A DNA stretch of 64,000 nucleotides from positions 673,501-737,500 of the forward strand of contig JAACJK010000167.1 in NCBI GenBank assembly GCA_013368325.1. The letters run 5' to 3'. Position numbers and translations under genes: made by a program. Source of the stretch: Ephemerocybe angulata. Taxonomy: Eukaryota > Basidiomycota > Agaricomycetes > Agaricales > Psathyrellaceae. Shown one piece after another: positions 25,162-36,360 of this stretch. The notes beneath the pieces are model-generated. The model was not told the DNA's origin. It was given only the letters and a program-made list of their open reading frames with translations, and did no database searches. How positions within the stretch are numbered: position 1 is the stretch's first letter; each line of letters opens with the position of its first letter.

Positions 25162-27535
25162 TCAAACACCTGCGCTCACTCCCCCATAGAACGAAGCGGG
25201 CGAAATCCGGCCCAGAGAAACAGACGGAAGTCGGACAGGCGCGGTAGGGGGCCGTCCAAAGACAGATTGGAAGGTATGGCAGTAATGCCTAACCACAAGC
25301 CGTTCAACATCCCTCATTGTCCTCTCCTCCATCTCGAGGCAGGCGTTGACGATTGATGAGGGACAGTTGGACCAGCTTAGCACCACTGTACGCAGCGCCA
25401 GGACATGTTCTGCACGCTCCCGCCAGTCCTGAGATGCCAGTCCCCCATCAACATTAGGAATCGCCGTGAGGAAGAACCCGCTATGTTGTCCCTCGACGAC
25501 AGGAAAGACACGCCGTAGCACCTGCTCCCGCTGCATGCGCACCTCAGACCCAGCCGGATGCTTCCACTCCTCCGGGCTAAGCGCTTGATCAAGCAAGAGC
25601 AGCTCAAGCCTGAAGTTGAGCTCGTGAAGCTCCCACACGACCTCGTTCCGAACTTCCTGTGTCACCTCGCGTTCGACATCCTCCAGAGTGTTCAACACGA
25701 TCTCCTTATCGAGCCAGGCGACGCGATTCACCCTTTCAGTCCTAAGAGGGAGGGAGGCAAAGAACTCATGCTCCTGTCGCCCCTTATCCGCCCGAGATCC
25801 CGGCTTCACATTCTTCCCCTTCTCCTTCTTCTTCTTCCCCTGCTTTCCCTTCTGTTCGACCCGGGGACGCTTAGCTGACGGCTCTCCAGAGCTAGTTTGG
25901 TCGTTCGCAGATAAATGACACCGGAGCCTATCGAGGTAGTGTCGCCATTGCTGAGTATTCGGCGCCACCGGTGAACCTTCCAGCCTCTCCAAGATCTCGG
26001 CGATGTAAGCAGGCCGAACTGCTAGCCACGCCGCCAGGTAAAGCTTGATGTTGCTTGAGTTGATCAGGATATGAGGGGGCGGAAACAGAGAACCGCGCCG
26101 GAGTTCCTTCTTCGCCTCAATCTGTGCTGGGAGGGCGGCGACCGCTTCGCTCCACGCCGGTATCCAAGCCAGGTCAAAGACGACCGTCGCTCCCTGGGAT
26201 GGGAGGAGATTGGACGACCCACTCGTTCCCGGTCCCGAAGGAAGTTGATAGACGACATCTAGATATTAGAGTTAGATAATATACAACCGTTAGGGCTCGG
26301 CAGGACTCACATGGCATGAGCTGGGCGATGCGGTAGTGGCGACCAGAACCGTTGCCTTCTTCTTGTTGGGAAACGCCAATCGCCGACGCCTGCTCTCGTC
26401 CAGACACCCGACATCCAATCCTCTGCAGCGCCAACTGCATGTCCGTCCCAGGAGCTCCGCGATAGAGAACTGGAAAGGGGAAGGGGGTTTCCGGGTATGG
26501 GGGCGTCTGCGATGGTTCTGAATAGTCCTCCGTCACTATGGTCGGGTCGTGGCGCGCAGCGTTCTTGAGCATCATCTTGACGTTGGCGTCGGCGTGAACA
26601 GTTGTATCGGGAAGTATATCGCAGGACGGGCGGACCAGCCACACCGGAATACCCATCTGCACAATCTTCTGAGCGTCCGAGAGGTCATGAGTGAAGGCCC
26701 CCATTACCGAGTGGTCGACCGGATACTTTTTGAGGGGTAGAGTCTCAGCGCGAGGCAGGAAGATCTTGACGTAGTTGAGGTAGCCGTGAATCTCGAGACA
26801 TGTCCTTTGGAAATCGGCATACGTCTGGAGGATCGAACGGAACGTCATTCCCATCTGAAGGCGGTCGAAGCACTGGGACATGTGTGTGACGAGGAGCGCG
26901 GCTAGGCTTGCTTGGCGCGTCTTCAGCACCTCGAGGACCCCCTTCGTGTACCGTTCCTTGAAGGGTCGAAGGCGGCCAAGGACCATTGAATTGAGGATGC
27001 GGATACTGTCGCAAGTGACGCCCGGGATGTGTAAGGTATTCGACGGCAGGAGGCGGGTCCAGAGAGGTTCGAGTTCAGCGCAGTATCGGGGGATGCACAT
27101 CATGTATTCGGCCTTGGAAGTGTAGAACTGAGGGTAACGCGATCGATCGTCGTAGCCGTAATGTCCGTCTGCCAATGCGCGAACCACCCGATGGCCAAGG
27201 GGAGGCCACACAATGTACCGCTCGTTAGGACTCGTGATGACCCAGAAGGTTCCTTCGGGGATGTAACGTCGAGGGCCGGTGTCGTCTATCACCTCTTCCG
27301 CACGAACAGGGAGCTTTGTGGCGAAGTAGGCGAGGACGTCGGTGACCTTGTAATCGTCTATCGTTGGTCAGTTATCTAGCTTGCACACGGGAACAGGGGA
27401 AAACTCACCAATTGATTCGCATCCAGGACGCGTATATACCTTCAGGGTGATTCCGGTGTTGGGTAGGCGGTCCAGGATACTACTACCGGCTGAAGGTTCG
27501 ACGCGTTCGGCGGTCGCGGTCGTGGTACTTGACAT
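25162..27535 (-). CDS. KDZ-element gene of unknown function (756 aa, 3 exons)
   Basis: Exons on the minus strand are 27535-27409, 27357-26311 and 26258-25162. The introns are 51 and 52 nt (GTGAGT to TAG), and the total of 2271 nt is divisible by three with phases agreeing. The start ATG (27535) sits in a good context, just after a cluster of 14-bp motifs. The first third is an ordinary globular sequence (for example YIPEGTFWVITSPNERYIVWP and CIPRYCAELEPLW). The middle has MGIPVWLVRPS, a stretch I associate only loosely with fungal hypothetical proteins. A Lys-rich, nuclear-localisation-like tract lies at about residues 521-545. The last 200 residues are charged and probably helical. I do not recognise a domain. 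Its position beside the transposase in the same element suggests an accessory transposition or regulatory role, but nothing in the sequence proves this. Confidence 0.85.
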
Positions 27536-28822
27536 TTCTAGCTGGTGAGTCAACATAAGGCTTTCAGCAGGGCTAAAAGCCAAAGTGGGCGACCATGAGA
27601 GTCTAGCCCAGCACCTACGGCGGACGACCATGAGAGTCTAGTCCGAGGGAAGCGACCATGAGAGTCGAGCCTCCCAACCGTAGAAGAGAACTGTAAATAA
27701 AAAAACACTCACCTTGATTCCGGGCGCGTTACAGGGTAGCGGATCGTTGGAGAGGTCGAAGGATAAGTCGAAGGATATGATGGTAGAGGAAGACGCGTTG
27801 GGACGGAGGGCAATTGATGGGACCCTAACCTCGACGCGTCACGAGGCTTAGGGGCTGTACACCCTAACCTAGACGCGGCATTCACACGAGGCTTACACCT
27901 GCCAGGTCTCGAGAAGGTCGACGTCAACCACCACTGCCCTCAACCTCCGACTCTCGCTCGTCCAGGCATCGAAAAGGTAAGTCGTTATTCTAACGAAGTG
28001 ATAAGCTACTCACCTCAAATAGTCTAGACCAACTTCGACTCCAAGCCCCTTCCTCCGTAAGTTCACATCCACTTCGCCCGCCCTCCCTATCGGATATCAA
28101 GCTTCGGCTGGACTCTCATGGTCGCCGTAGCTTGCTTGGAGCCTTGACTCTCATGGTCGGCTCTAGGGCTCGACTCTCATGGTCGCCCACGTCCTCAGCG
28201 GGGAGGGTTAGGGAGGGTCGGATTTTAGGCGCCCGTGGCCAATCTTCCTCGAAACAACAGCTGATACGAAGCTATAGCCCTGAAACGGGTCTACACCACC
28301 TCCCAGCCGCAATCTCTATTATCGGGGCGTATAATGCCCTCGCCCTTACGACTATGAAGCTACGGAGCGGCCCTTCTCATCAAACAGTCATATTGGAAGC
28401 GCGCCCTACCTTCGAGGCCATATTGTAAGCACCCTCCTCGCATTTTATTATAGGAAAAAATCTCATAAAACCAAGAAAATAATTAGCTTTCGAACGAACC
28501 TACTCATAGAGGAATCCGCCCAGAGTTCGAGTTAAGGTCAGACCGCGCACGTTTTGGACAATGATTGAACTTAAAACTCACAACGATTCTGTCATCTGAA
28601 GTGTCCAAACATACACGAAGAAGAATAGTGGGCTCGCCTCCCCAACAAATATATATCACGAGAAAGCCCCACGCGCCCTCTATCGAATGGTACCGGTCTC
28701 AGAACATGAGTCGAGGAAGAACGGGCTCCCCGAGGTTTGTGAGTTCGGGCTCTCATGACGCTTGATCAGCGTTGATAGGTCCCCGTTTCGCTTACTTTAC
28801 CTCTTTCAAGCCTACCACAACA
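27536..28822. promoter_or_regulatory. Divergent intergenic region with two motif clusters
   Basis: This 1.29-kb region separates the minus-strand and plus-strand gene pairs. It contains three copies of CGACCATGAGAGTC (27590-27603, 27625-27638, 27653-27666) close to the 756-aa gene. It also contains three copies of the reverse complement GACTCTCATGGTCG (28111-28124, 28146-28159, 28172-28185) on the side of the plus-strand genes. Each cluster reads the same way relative to the gene it faces. No credible exon was found between them. 28440-28760 is AT-rich with short meaningless frames. Confidence 0.65.
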
Positions 28823-29744
28823 ATGCCGGGGGGTCGTCCTAAGTTGTACCACAACGTCGAAGCAAAAAAGGCGGCGAATCGCGCTAAAAGTAGCAAGTAT
28901 TACGAAACGTGAGCAGCAAAGTTCTATTGTATCGTCCCTCACAACTGACATACTGGAAACAGCAACAAGTCTGAAATAAACGAGGCGAAGCGGCGCACCA
29001 GGGTCCAGCGCTCCGTCCTACCTGTCGCACGAAGCTCGAAATCCATCGTCTCTGGACCTCCGAAGAACGTTCGCAAGACTCTTAGCAGCGTCAGTTCGGG
29101 CGACACGGATGGTAGAACCAAGTGAGTACAGTAGTACCTCTTCTCTATCGGTCAGGAACTCATCTAAGGTCTTGCGCTAGGTCTCCCGCCAGCAATACAA
29201 CTGCTCCGACTTTGGCTTCTGCAACTCTCATGCCATCTCCAGCTGGGAGTACTCGGCACTCGGCCCCTCAACCCTCTGTGTGAGTACGACTTACTCGACC
29301 GACTTGTCCCTCACTATCAACGATGCTGACTGGACACATAGCCCGGCACCTCGTTCAAAAATGGGTATCCTGGCAGCACGCATCCCGACCATGTGGGAGA
29401 AGTTCGCGGAGGTAGTCTCAAGCAGGCCTTTGAAAGAGTATCTTACTGCTCTCTGCATGAGGTTCGCGGAACTCCAAGAAGAGGATCTCGAGAGCACCCG
29501 GTCTCTGTTCGAGGACGAGGAGGAGAAACTAAACCAACTCAGAGAGACGGTGATCAGGTACCAGTCTCAAGCACTCAACCTTGAAGGATGCACAAAGGTG
29601 TGGCGAGAATGGGACGCATTGCGTGCCAGGGTGGATATGTATCTGCGCGAGGTGTCCGAGTTGGAATGCGAAGCGATACTAGGTCCTGGGCAACTAGTGG
29701 TTGATTTTCGGCGCAAGGCTCTCGCTTTCCAAAGGGCCCCTTAG
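28823..29744 (+). CDS. Small basic/coiled-coil protein of the KDZ element (248 aa, 4 exons)
   Basis: Exons are 28823-28908, 28963-29121, 29181-29279 and 29342-29744. The introns are 54-62 nt with GTGAG donors. Total coding length is 747 nt with consistent phases. The N-terminus begins MPGGRPKLYHNVEAKKAANR and continues with a Lys/Arg-rich run ending in KRRTRVQR. It has a GRP-K start and spaced basic residues like short fungal DNA-binding (AT-hook or bZIP-basic-like) proteins. A Ser/Thr/Pro-rich linker (about residues 75-115) follows. Then comes a helical, Leu/Glu-rich segment (about 120-248, for example LQEEDLESTRSLFEDEEEKLNQLRETV) likely to form a coiled coil. DNA binding and dimerisation are inferences from composition. 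No paralogue was seen in the window. Confidence 0.8.
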
Positions 29745-30148
29745 GTGAGTCTTCCCATTCATTCGTCTCCACTCTCAGGCTGATTTCGTCCCCCCTCTCA
29801 GGGTGATAGCTCCTATGTTTTTTCTCCCTGTTTCAGGACCTTGCGGCGCAGGCTTGTTGCACATGGTCAGTGGCGCGGGAGATCCCCTCGGTGATGCGTT
29901 CGCCGGTAGGGTACCATACGTTCCTCTAAAGTATCTTGAAACTCTTCCAAAAATACTATGTCTTATTTCAAATGCTATAGCTCACAGTAGTACTACGAAC
30001 TTGTGAGAACGGCGGCGGGACGCGTGGCAAGGCCGAGGGCCCTCCGTACTCCATAAAAAACCGAACTCTCGTTCGATCCAGGGTTGCTCTTTTCTCTCTT
30101 CCCACCACATCTCTCTCCGATCCCTCAAAAAGGAATACTCTATACAAA
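29745..30148 (+). other. Intergenic region upstream of the large plus-strand gene
   Basis: This 404-bp gap has no supported exon. A TATA-like CCATAAAAAACC at about 30050-30061 followed by a pyrimidine-rich tract (30090-30120) lies shortly before the ATG at 30149 and may be the core promoter of that gene. Confidence 0.45.
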
Positions 30149-33100
30149 ATGGTACGTCCGATCCCTTCATGCCGTACACCGCAAATCTAACGCCTATCTC
30201 AGCCGCCTAAATCTCGTAAACGCGCCGCAAAACGGGCTGCCCCTGCTCGAGGAGGTGGTGCCGCCACCACCACAGACCCGTAAGTCGTCCACGCCCCGTT
30301 CTTTTTCTTCCTTTCTTCCCTACCCCCCAACTCCTTCTTTCGCTTAGACGTTGTCAGGCTAGACTCTTCTGGTCGCCTGACTCCCGGCTAGACTCTCATG
30401 GTCGCCGGGCGTCGTCAGCTAGACTCTCCTGGTCGCTGAGCGAGGTTCCCTGCCCTTCGCGCTGGAGCGAGGTAACTGACGTCTTATCCCAGTGATAATG
30501 CCGCTCAAGCTGGTCCCCCTGAGGAAGCTGGACCCCAAGCTGGACCCCCTGAACCTGTTGTCCAGCAGGCAGGCCCCCCTGAAGCCGGTGTTCCCGAGAC
30601 CAGGTATGTATATCTATGTAACTACGTTATGCGAGTGTGCACTGACTGGGAGCAGCCCTCTCTTCACCCCTCGCAGGAGGTCGTTTGGTTCCATTGACCC
30701 CGACGACGTGACGGCGCAATCAACCCCCGCATTGGGCAGGAGTCCTCGCAACCTCGACCTCATCCCCTTCGGAATCGGGATATCGCAGCCTCGACGGGTC
30801 CCCATAGAAGATCGGGCGTCGGCAGGGACTTCATCCTCGTCCTCGGCGTCGACCTTGGCCCGGATGGTCACCTCGAACTCCACCTTGGAACTCATGGAGA
30901 AGGCCTCTCGTGCTACCAAGCGATTGAAGGAGCTCAGCCGCCCACTTGGAGACGCTTCCGTTCATTCAGAGTAAGTTTATTCAATCGTCTAAACATGTAT
31001 ATAATCTAACCTCCTCCCTGTAGGTCCAAGCGAAACAATGAAAAGAATCAAGAGAAGGAGGATGAAGCAATGGATGAGGAGAACGATGACGATGAGGCAA
31101 TGGTGGACGACGAACAGGAGGAGATCGAGGGGGACGACCACCAGGGAGACAGGAGCGACGACGCGATGGACGAAGACGAACGCAAGAGCGAGCCCCCGCA
31201 CTCTGAGGAGTCTGGCGAGGAGGAGTCTGGCGATGAAGAGGACGAGCCCCACCCTCAGCCCAACCCTCAGCCCCCTGTCCCCTCCCCCATCCCTACTACG
31301 GCCATCAACCCCCACTTCGGTTTAGTTCCTCAAGGTCGGGTATACGCCATGATGACGATGAAGGTGCCGGGTGTCCCTGGGATGAGGAAGAACTGCAAGA
31401 TAGGCTACGTCCCCTTGATAAAGGAGCCCGAAGATTATCAGCGGGAGTTCCCCTTCGCCTGGATCAACAAGTACACTCTCTACTGGAGTGACTTCTATCA
31501 ACGCTGGCTTCGCCTCCCTCACGGATGGGTTCCTCTCTGGCACGAAGACACCGAATTCCCGACGGACAGCGAAGAGCACATCCGCGACTACTTCAACGCC
31601 TGCTGTGATCGACTCAGCAAGTTACAATCGACATACCCTCGATTCGAGGGTCGCAACGTTGTCATCACTCCTCCTCCCCCTGCTCCCCGCTCCGACGTTG
31701 TGGCTGCACTCAAAAAAACCGGGTCGTCGGACGCCGCTATCTCTGCGACTTTACGAAAGGCCGGCTATCGCTCTCTATCCCCTCCCCCCTCTCGTCGCTC
31801 GACTCGCTCTTCTCGCCGCCTTCCTGCTCGATACAAGGACTATGAAGCTGATCCTAAGTCAGGCATTCCCTGCACCCGCGTTGAGGGGGAGGTGAACGAG
31901 AGCGACGCCACGGATACCCGCGACAACGACTACGAAAGTTCCGGAAGGTCGTCCAGCACGACCGACAGCGGGGCGGAGGATATTGAGGGATCGGACGCCG
32001 GGTTGGGGAAGCGGAAGTCCAGAGCAAGCCACACGGGTCGGAAGAGAGGGCAACGACGCCGCTCTCCATCGGGGGCGGTCGATCCCGCGACGACACCTCG
32101 GCAAGGAGGCAGCAGGCATAACGGTCGCGATCGTGACCGCAGTGATGAGGAGGAGGGGGAGGAGGAGGGTGGAAGGGGACGTCAAGAGAGTAAGGGAAAG
32201 AGCAAGAGAAAGGGCAAGGGAAAGGGAAAGAAAAAAGGCAAGGGCAAGGGCAAGGGACGGGGACCTCGAAGCGAGGATGAGGACGGGGAGGATGAGGGGC
32301 CTCGACCCGACAAGGGAAAGGGAAGGGCGCCACGAAGCGAGGGCGAAGAGGAGGACGACGAAGATGAGGGTCCTCGACCTGACAAGGGGAAGGGAAGGGC
32401 GCCACGAAGCGAGGACGAAGAGGAGGACGACGAAGACGAGGGACCCCGACCCGACAAGGGCAAAGGTCGGGCTCCTGCCAGTCGCAGCCCAAGCCCCGCT
32501 GCCCCTCGAGGTGTCAGGCCTTTGACCACCGAAGATCGCGCTGAGCTCGAGGCCTTGCAGGCCATGGTGGTCACTATGGGTGAGAGGATGGGTCGTACCC
32601 CACGCGCCGTCCTCGAGGAGGCGGGTTTCCGCATTGCGTTGGCACGGGAGAACAATCCCTTCAACATCTTCGAGCAGTGGCTGGTGATACAGCCGAGTAC
32701 CCCTGCTCGTCAGTCCTTTTTATCTTCATTATACAGTACTCTATACTAACTGTTTCTAGTTTCACGCGCAGAGTTCGTCCAATACGCCGCCGAGCAATAT
32801 CGTGAACTCCCCCGGGAAGAAATACCGGACTTATGCGAAGTCTGGCAGATGGAATTGCTTCGGCATCAGGAGGAGAGGCCTTCCCCAGGTCCGGGGGAAG
32901 GGTCGAGAGGTGCTGTCAGGGAGATGGAACAGATTGGTCGTCAATTGGAAGACTTGGTGCGCTTATACCGCTATGGCAGGGTCAACTAGTTCTGTAGCTG
33001 ATAAAATACTTCCTCTGTAGTGCCGTCGATTGAAATTGACCACCGACGTCGACCTCGTATGTCTCCTGACGTCCCAGAACCCGGTTGCCCGACAAATGGC

Positions 33101-34929
33101 CAGCGTCTACTCCTCGTCCGAGTCGCTCCGCACTCTCGTCGACAATCAAGAAATGTTTGTTCGGGACCTTATCGAAAGGTTTACGACGGCCATGCAGTAA
33201 GTCTTTCGTATCATTTCGCCCTTGGTATTGGCTGATATATTCTAAAAGGTCGTTGGATCTGGGGATGGTCGAGCCTGAGACGTTCAATCTCCAAAGGATA
33301 TTCGGAGGAGCGACGCCCGCTGCATCGACCAACAACGCCGCCTCCGGGAGCTCTGCTCAGCCCGCAACTCCGAGCAACAATGAACCGGCGCCCCCTCCGT
33401 ACTCCTCTCAAGTACGCCCCGCTGCCGGGAGAGCCGGTAGGCGGCCTTCAGGTCGACGAGCCACCGGTCGCTCATCCGCTTCCGGGGTGGACCTGAGGAC
33501 TTTGCGGAGTAGTTTCCCTAAGGGCGCTTTCTGGGCGCGAAAGCACGGGGAATCGAACAAGGACCACCAACGTCGGGTCGTGCGATTTATGTTCCAAGTC
33601 CTCTTCGGTAAGTTTCTCGTTCTGTAGGATGGAGTTTGTGGCGTTCTGACCTCTTGTTTCACTTTCCCAGCCGAGCTCGTCGACGAAGGTAACTTTACGA
33701 ACTTCTGGAAGCGTATCCTTACTCTATGTATCGAGTATCGAGTTTGTCTTCGGGATTGGCCTCGCCACTTAACCGCCCCCGGCAGCCCCGCCTTCGACAT
33801 CGGAAGACTCGACCTTTCCTTCGTCTCCGACCTGTACGACGCGTGGTGTGAGGTACCGGACGCGGCCATCGTCCCACCTTCTTTCGATTTCTGGGCCATC
33901 GGTAAGTTAATTGTCATTTGTTGTAGTTACATTAAACTAACTGCACTACTTATAGAGTTTTCCGAGCTCGACGAAAACGATCCGGACTACATGGACGTTC
34001 CGCTCGTCATGGGAGTGGGGGACTTCGGGGAGGATGTGCCTTTGGTCCGTGTCCGAGACTGTGGATCTGTGGTGCGGCACGTCGGGAACCGGAGGGGGGC
34101 TGCGCAGGATGGAGGGGAGGCCATGGCTCCGCTGGAACGTGCTCGCACTCGCGTCGCTGTTGCCGACGACTTTGTTCAGCAAGTTCAGGCAGGCCAGAAT
34201 CCAGCCCCATTGCCTGGACTGAGCAATGGCACGCGCAGTATAGGGGCGATCCGCGCCGCCCACCGCCGCCCTCCTACCGCCGAGGCCGCTCGTGCTCCTC
34301 TTCCTGAGTTTGTTCAGGGGTCGTCGGGGCGTACTGGCGTGACTCCCAACGCGGCGGAGTCCCTTGGTGTTGCACTGGCCCAGTTAAACCGCCCTCCTCC
34401 TGTCCGCTCTGGCGCGGCTGCGTCGGGTGCTCCCCCTGCCCGCCCTGAACCGGCTGCAGCTGGTGCGCCGGTTGCTCGGATTACGACTGGAGGTCGAGAA
34501 CGTCGAGCACGCGAGATGGCAGCGGAGCAACGGGCTCGGGAAGCTGGTGCTACGGCTGGAGGGGCGGGTACTCGAGCTGTTCCTGCCGCCGGTTCCCATA
34601 GGCCTCGCTCCCCTTCGCACTCTCGTCGCGCTCGGTCGGGCACCCGCACTCATGCTCGTCCTCGTCGCTCTCCTTCGGACTCCCGCTCCCATGCTCGTCC
34701 TCGTCGCTCTCCTTCGGACTCCCGCTCCCATGCTCGTGCGCATCGCTCTCGCTCCGATTCCCGCTCCCGCCGTCGTCGCTCCCGTTCTCGCTCTGTTTCG
34801 CGCTCCCGTCGTCGTCGCTCCCGCTCGCGGTCTCACCACTCCCGCCGCCGTGCTCGTTCCGAGTCCTCTAGTGGCGGGTCTGATGATTCGGCTCGTCATC
34901 GTCACTCTCGGGCCCGTCACCACTACTGA
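30149..34929 (+). CDS. Large KDZ-element protein, unknown function (about 1375 aa, 10 exons)
   Basis: Exons are 30149-30151 (ATG only), 30203-30279, 30493-30603, 30656-30970, 31024-32708, 32760-32956, 33021-33196, 33249-33607, 33671-33901 and 33956-34929, for 4128 nt. The sixth donor is ambiguous: 32980 would add eight residues and keep frame. The first residues are MPPKSRKRAAKRA. Residues about 29-63 are Pro/Gly/Glu repeats. About 175-245 are strongly acidic. A globular part near 265-380 contains MKVPGVPGMRKNCKIGY and YWSDFYQRWLRLPHGW. At about 590-665 a unit with GPRPDKGKGRAPRSE is repeated three times between acidic runs. Residues 730-1100 look globular (for example NQEMFVRDLIERFT and RRVVRFMFQVLF). 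The C-terminus (about 1270-1375) is Arg/Ser-rich with SRSHARPRRSPSD repeats. No known domain was recognised. The composition suggests a nuclear, nucleic-acid- or chromatin-associated protein (inference). Confidence 0.8.
30280..30492 (+). promoter_or_regulatory. Intron 2 with a third cluster of the 14-bp motif
   Basis: Inside the second intron of the large gene are one exact GACTCTCATGGTCG (30391-30404) and two one-or-two-base variants (30362-30375, 30422-30435). The spacing (about 30 bp) and orientation match the clusters near 27.6 and 28.1 kb. At 213 nt the intron is about four times longer than the others in this element. Confidence 0.7.
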
Positions 34930-35210
34930 GTGGCCTTGTCGTGTACGCGGTGGCCTGTAGGCTGGGTTTGGGCAGGGGCGTTGGTTTTGTTGGTTGTTTT
35001 TTCTGTGGTGTGTTTCTTTCGTTTTGTGCGTGTTTTTGTGCTTTCGTTGCGTCGCTTGGTGTTCGTGTGGGGAGTTGTAATAGTCGTCAATGATGTCCTG
35101 TAGTATAATATCTTAGCTAGTCTACAGTGTATCGTATTTAGGGCCCCTTGTGCTGGTATCTATTGTTGCCTCCCCATCTCCTGGTAGCTTGGCCTCCTTA
35201 GCGCCTAGTT
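34930..35210. other. 3' flank of the large gene; no feature seen
   Basis: T/G-rich sequence (TTGTTGGTTGTTTTTTCTG around 34988) may serve as 3' UTR or polyadenylation region. The right arm of the element begins at about 35211. Confidence 0.4.
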
Positions 35211-35615
35211 TGGCAGGCTTACCAATCCTGATCGTTCCCGCGCGAGCGTACAGCCACTGGCTCGCGGCGAAATAATAGGTAAGTCCACCGTTTTTGGGCT
35301 CTGTGAGCTCAGATGGCCTTTGGAGATCTAAATAAACTTACCTAGGGTATTAAATGGTGTATTGGATCTATTTAAAGCACTCATAATTTCTTAGTGAAGT
35401 CGAGGGGTCCCTGGAGAGGAGGAGGGGAAGGGGAGGTGGCCAAAAAAGGTAAGCTGACTAAGAATGATGGTTCCCGCGCGAGCGTACAGCCACTGGCTCG
35501 CGGCGAAATAATAGCTAAGTCCACGGAGTTGTATGGTCTGCCATTTACCTTGGCACATCCAGTAATAAAAAGTCTATTGAAGGGATTAAAAAATGCTTTG
35601 GCTTGTCTTCAGTGT

Positions 35616-35885
35616 AAAGGGTGATGTGTAGGGTGAGTACAGGTGTCTTCTTTAACACCTGTAGCTCAGGAGTTTGCAGCACCAGCTGCAGGCTAGTGTT
35701 CCAAACTACTGAGCTACAAGTGTTCAATCCCCCTTCCTCCTTTTTTTTTTCTTTTTTTTTTTTGTTTTGCAGGAGATGGATTAAGGTAATACCGGTATCG
35801 GGGGGTTGATACTAATATATTTGGGGTACTTCCTTTCAGCAGGGCACCTTGAGGTCAGAGGCCACTCTAAGACTTTATGTATTTA
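35616..35885. mobile_element. 270-bp insertion private to the right arm, SINE-like
   Basis: The left arm lacks this segment. It is bounded by AGTGT on both sides (35611-35615 and 35886-35890). Inside, TGTAGCTCAGGAG (about 35658) resembles a pol III A box and GTGTTCAATCC (about 35720) resembles a B box, about 50 bp apart, followed by a T-rich tail. A tRNA-derived SINE is plausible. The cloverleaf is not convincing, so it is not called a tRNA gene. Confidence 0.5.
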
Positions 35886-35910
35886 AGTGTCCTTTAATGA
35901 AGGCGACTTA

Positions 35911-36360
35911 GTGTATGTCCAGCAATTTCAATGCTCTTCACTTGGTCGTATTTTCCTTCAGACACCCCGTCACGGTAGAAGATAATATGGGTCACAGCAG
36001 CTTGGTTCTGCATTTGCAAATCGACTATAGCAGTGCGCATCATACCAGGCGACTTGGTGTATGTCCAGCAATTTCAATGCTCTTCACTTGGTCGTATTCT
36101 CCTTCAGACACCTCATCACGGTAGAAGATAATATGGGTCACAGCAGCTTGGTTCTGCATTTGCAAATCGACTATAGCTGTGCGCATCATACCAGGCGACT
36201 TGGTGTATGTCCAGCAATTTCAATGCTCTTCACTTGGTCGTATTCTCCTTCAGACACCCCGTCACGGTAGAAGATAATATGGGTCACAGCAGCTTGGTTC
36301 TGAATTTGCAAATCGACTATAGCAGTGCGCATCATACCAGGCGACTTGGTGTATGTCCAT
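35911..36360. repeat. 146-bp tandem repeat, right arm (3 copies)
   Basis: Reverse complement of the left-arm array. The CATACCAGGCGACTTGG junctions lie near 36042, 36188 and 36334. The copies carry a few base changes, whereas the six left-arm copies look identical, suggesting recent expansion on the left. Confidence 0.93.

Noticed and set aside
33061..33081. A 21-nt intron in the large KDZ-element gene
   Set aside because: GT and AG are present, but 21 nt is too short for an intron and the segment is in frame as coding sequence.
35658..35735. tRNA gene
   Set aside because: A-box- and B-box-like motifs are present but no acceptor stem or normal cloverleaf can be formed.
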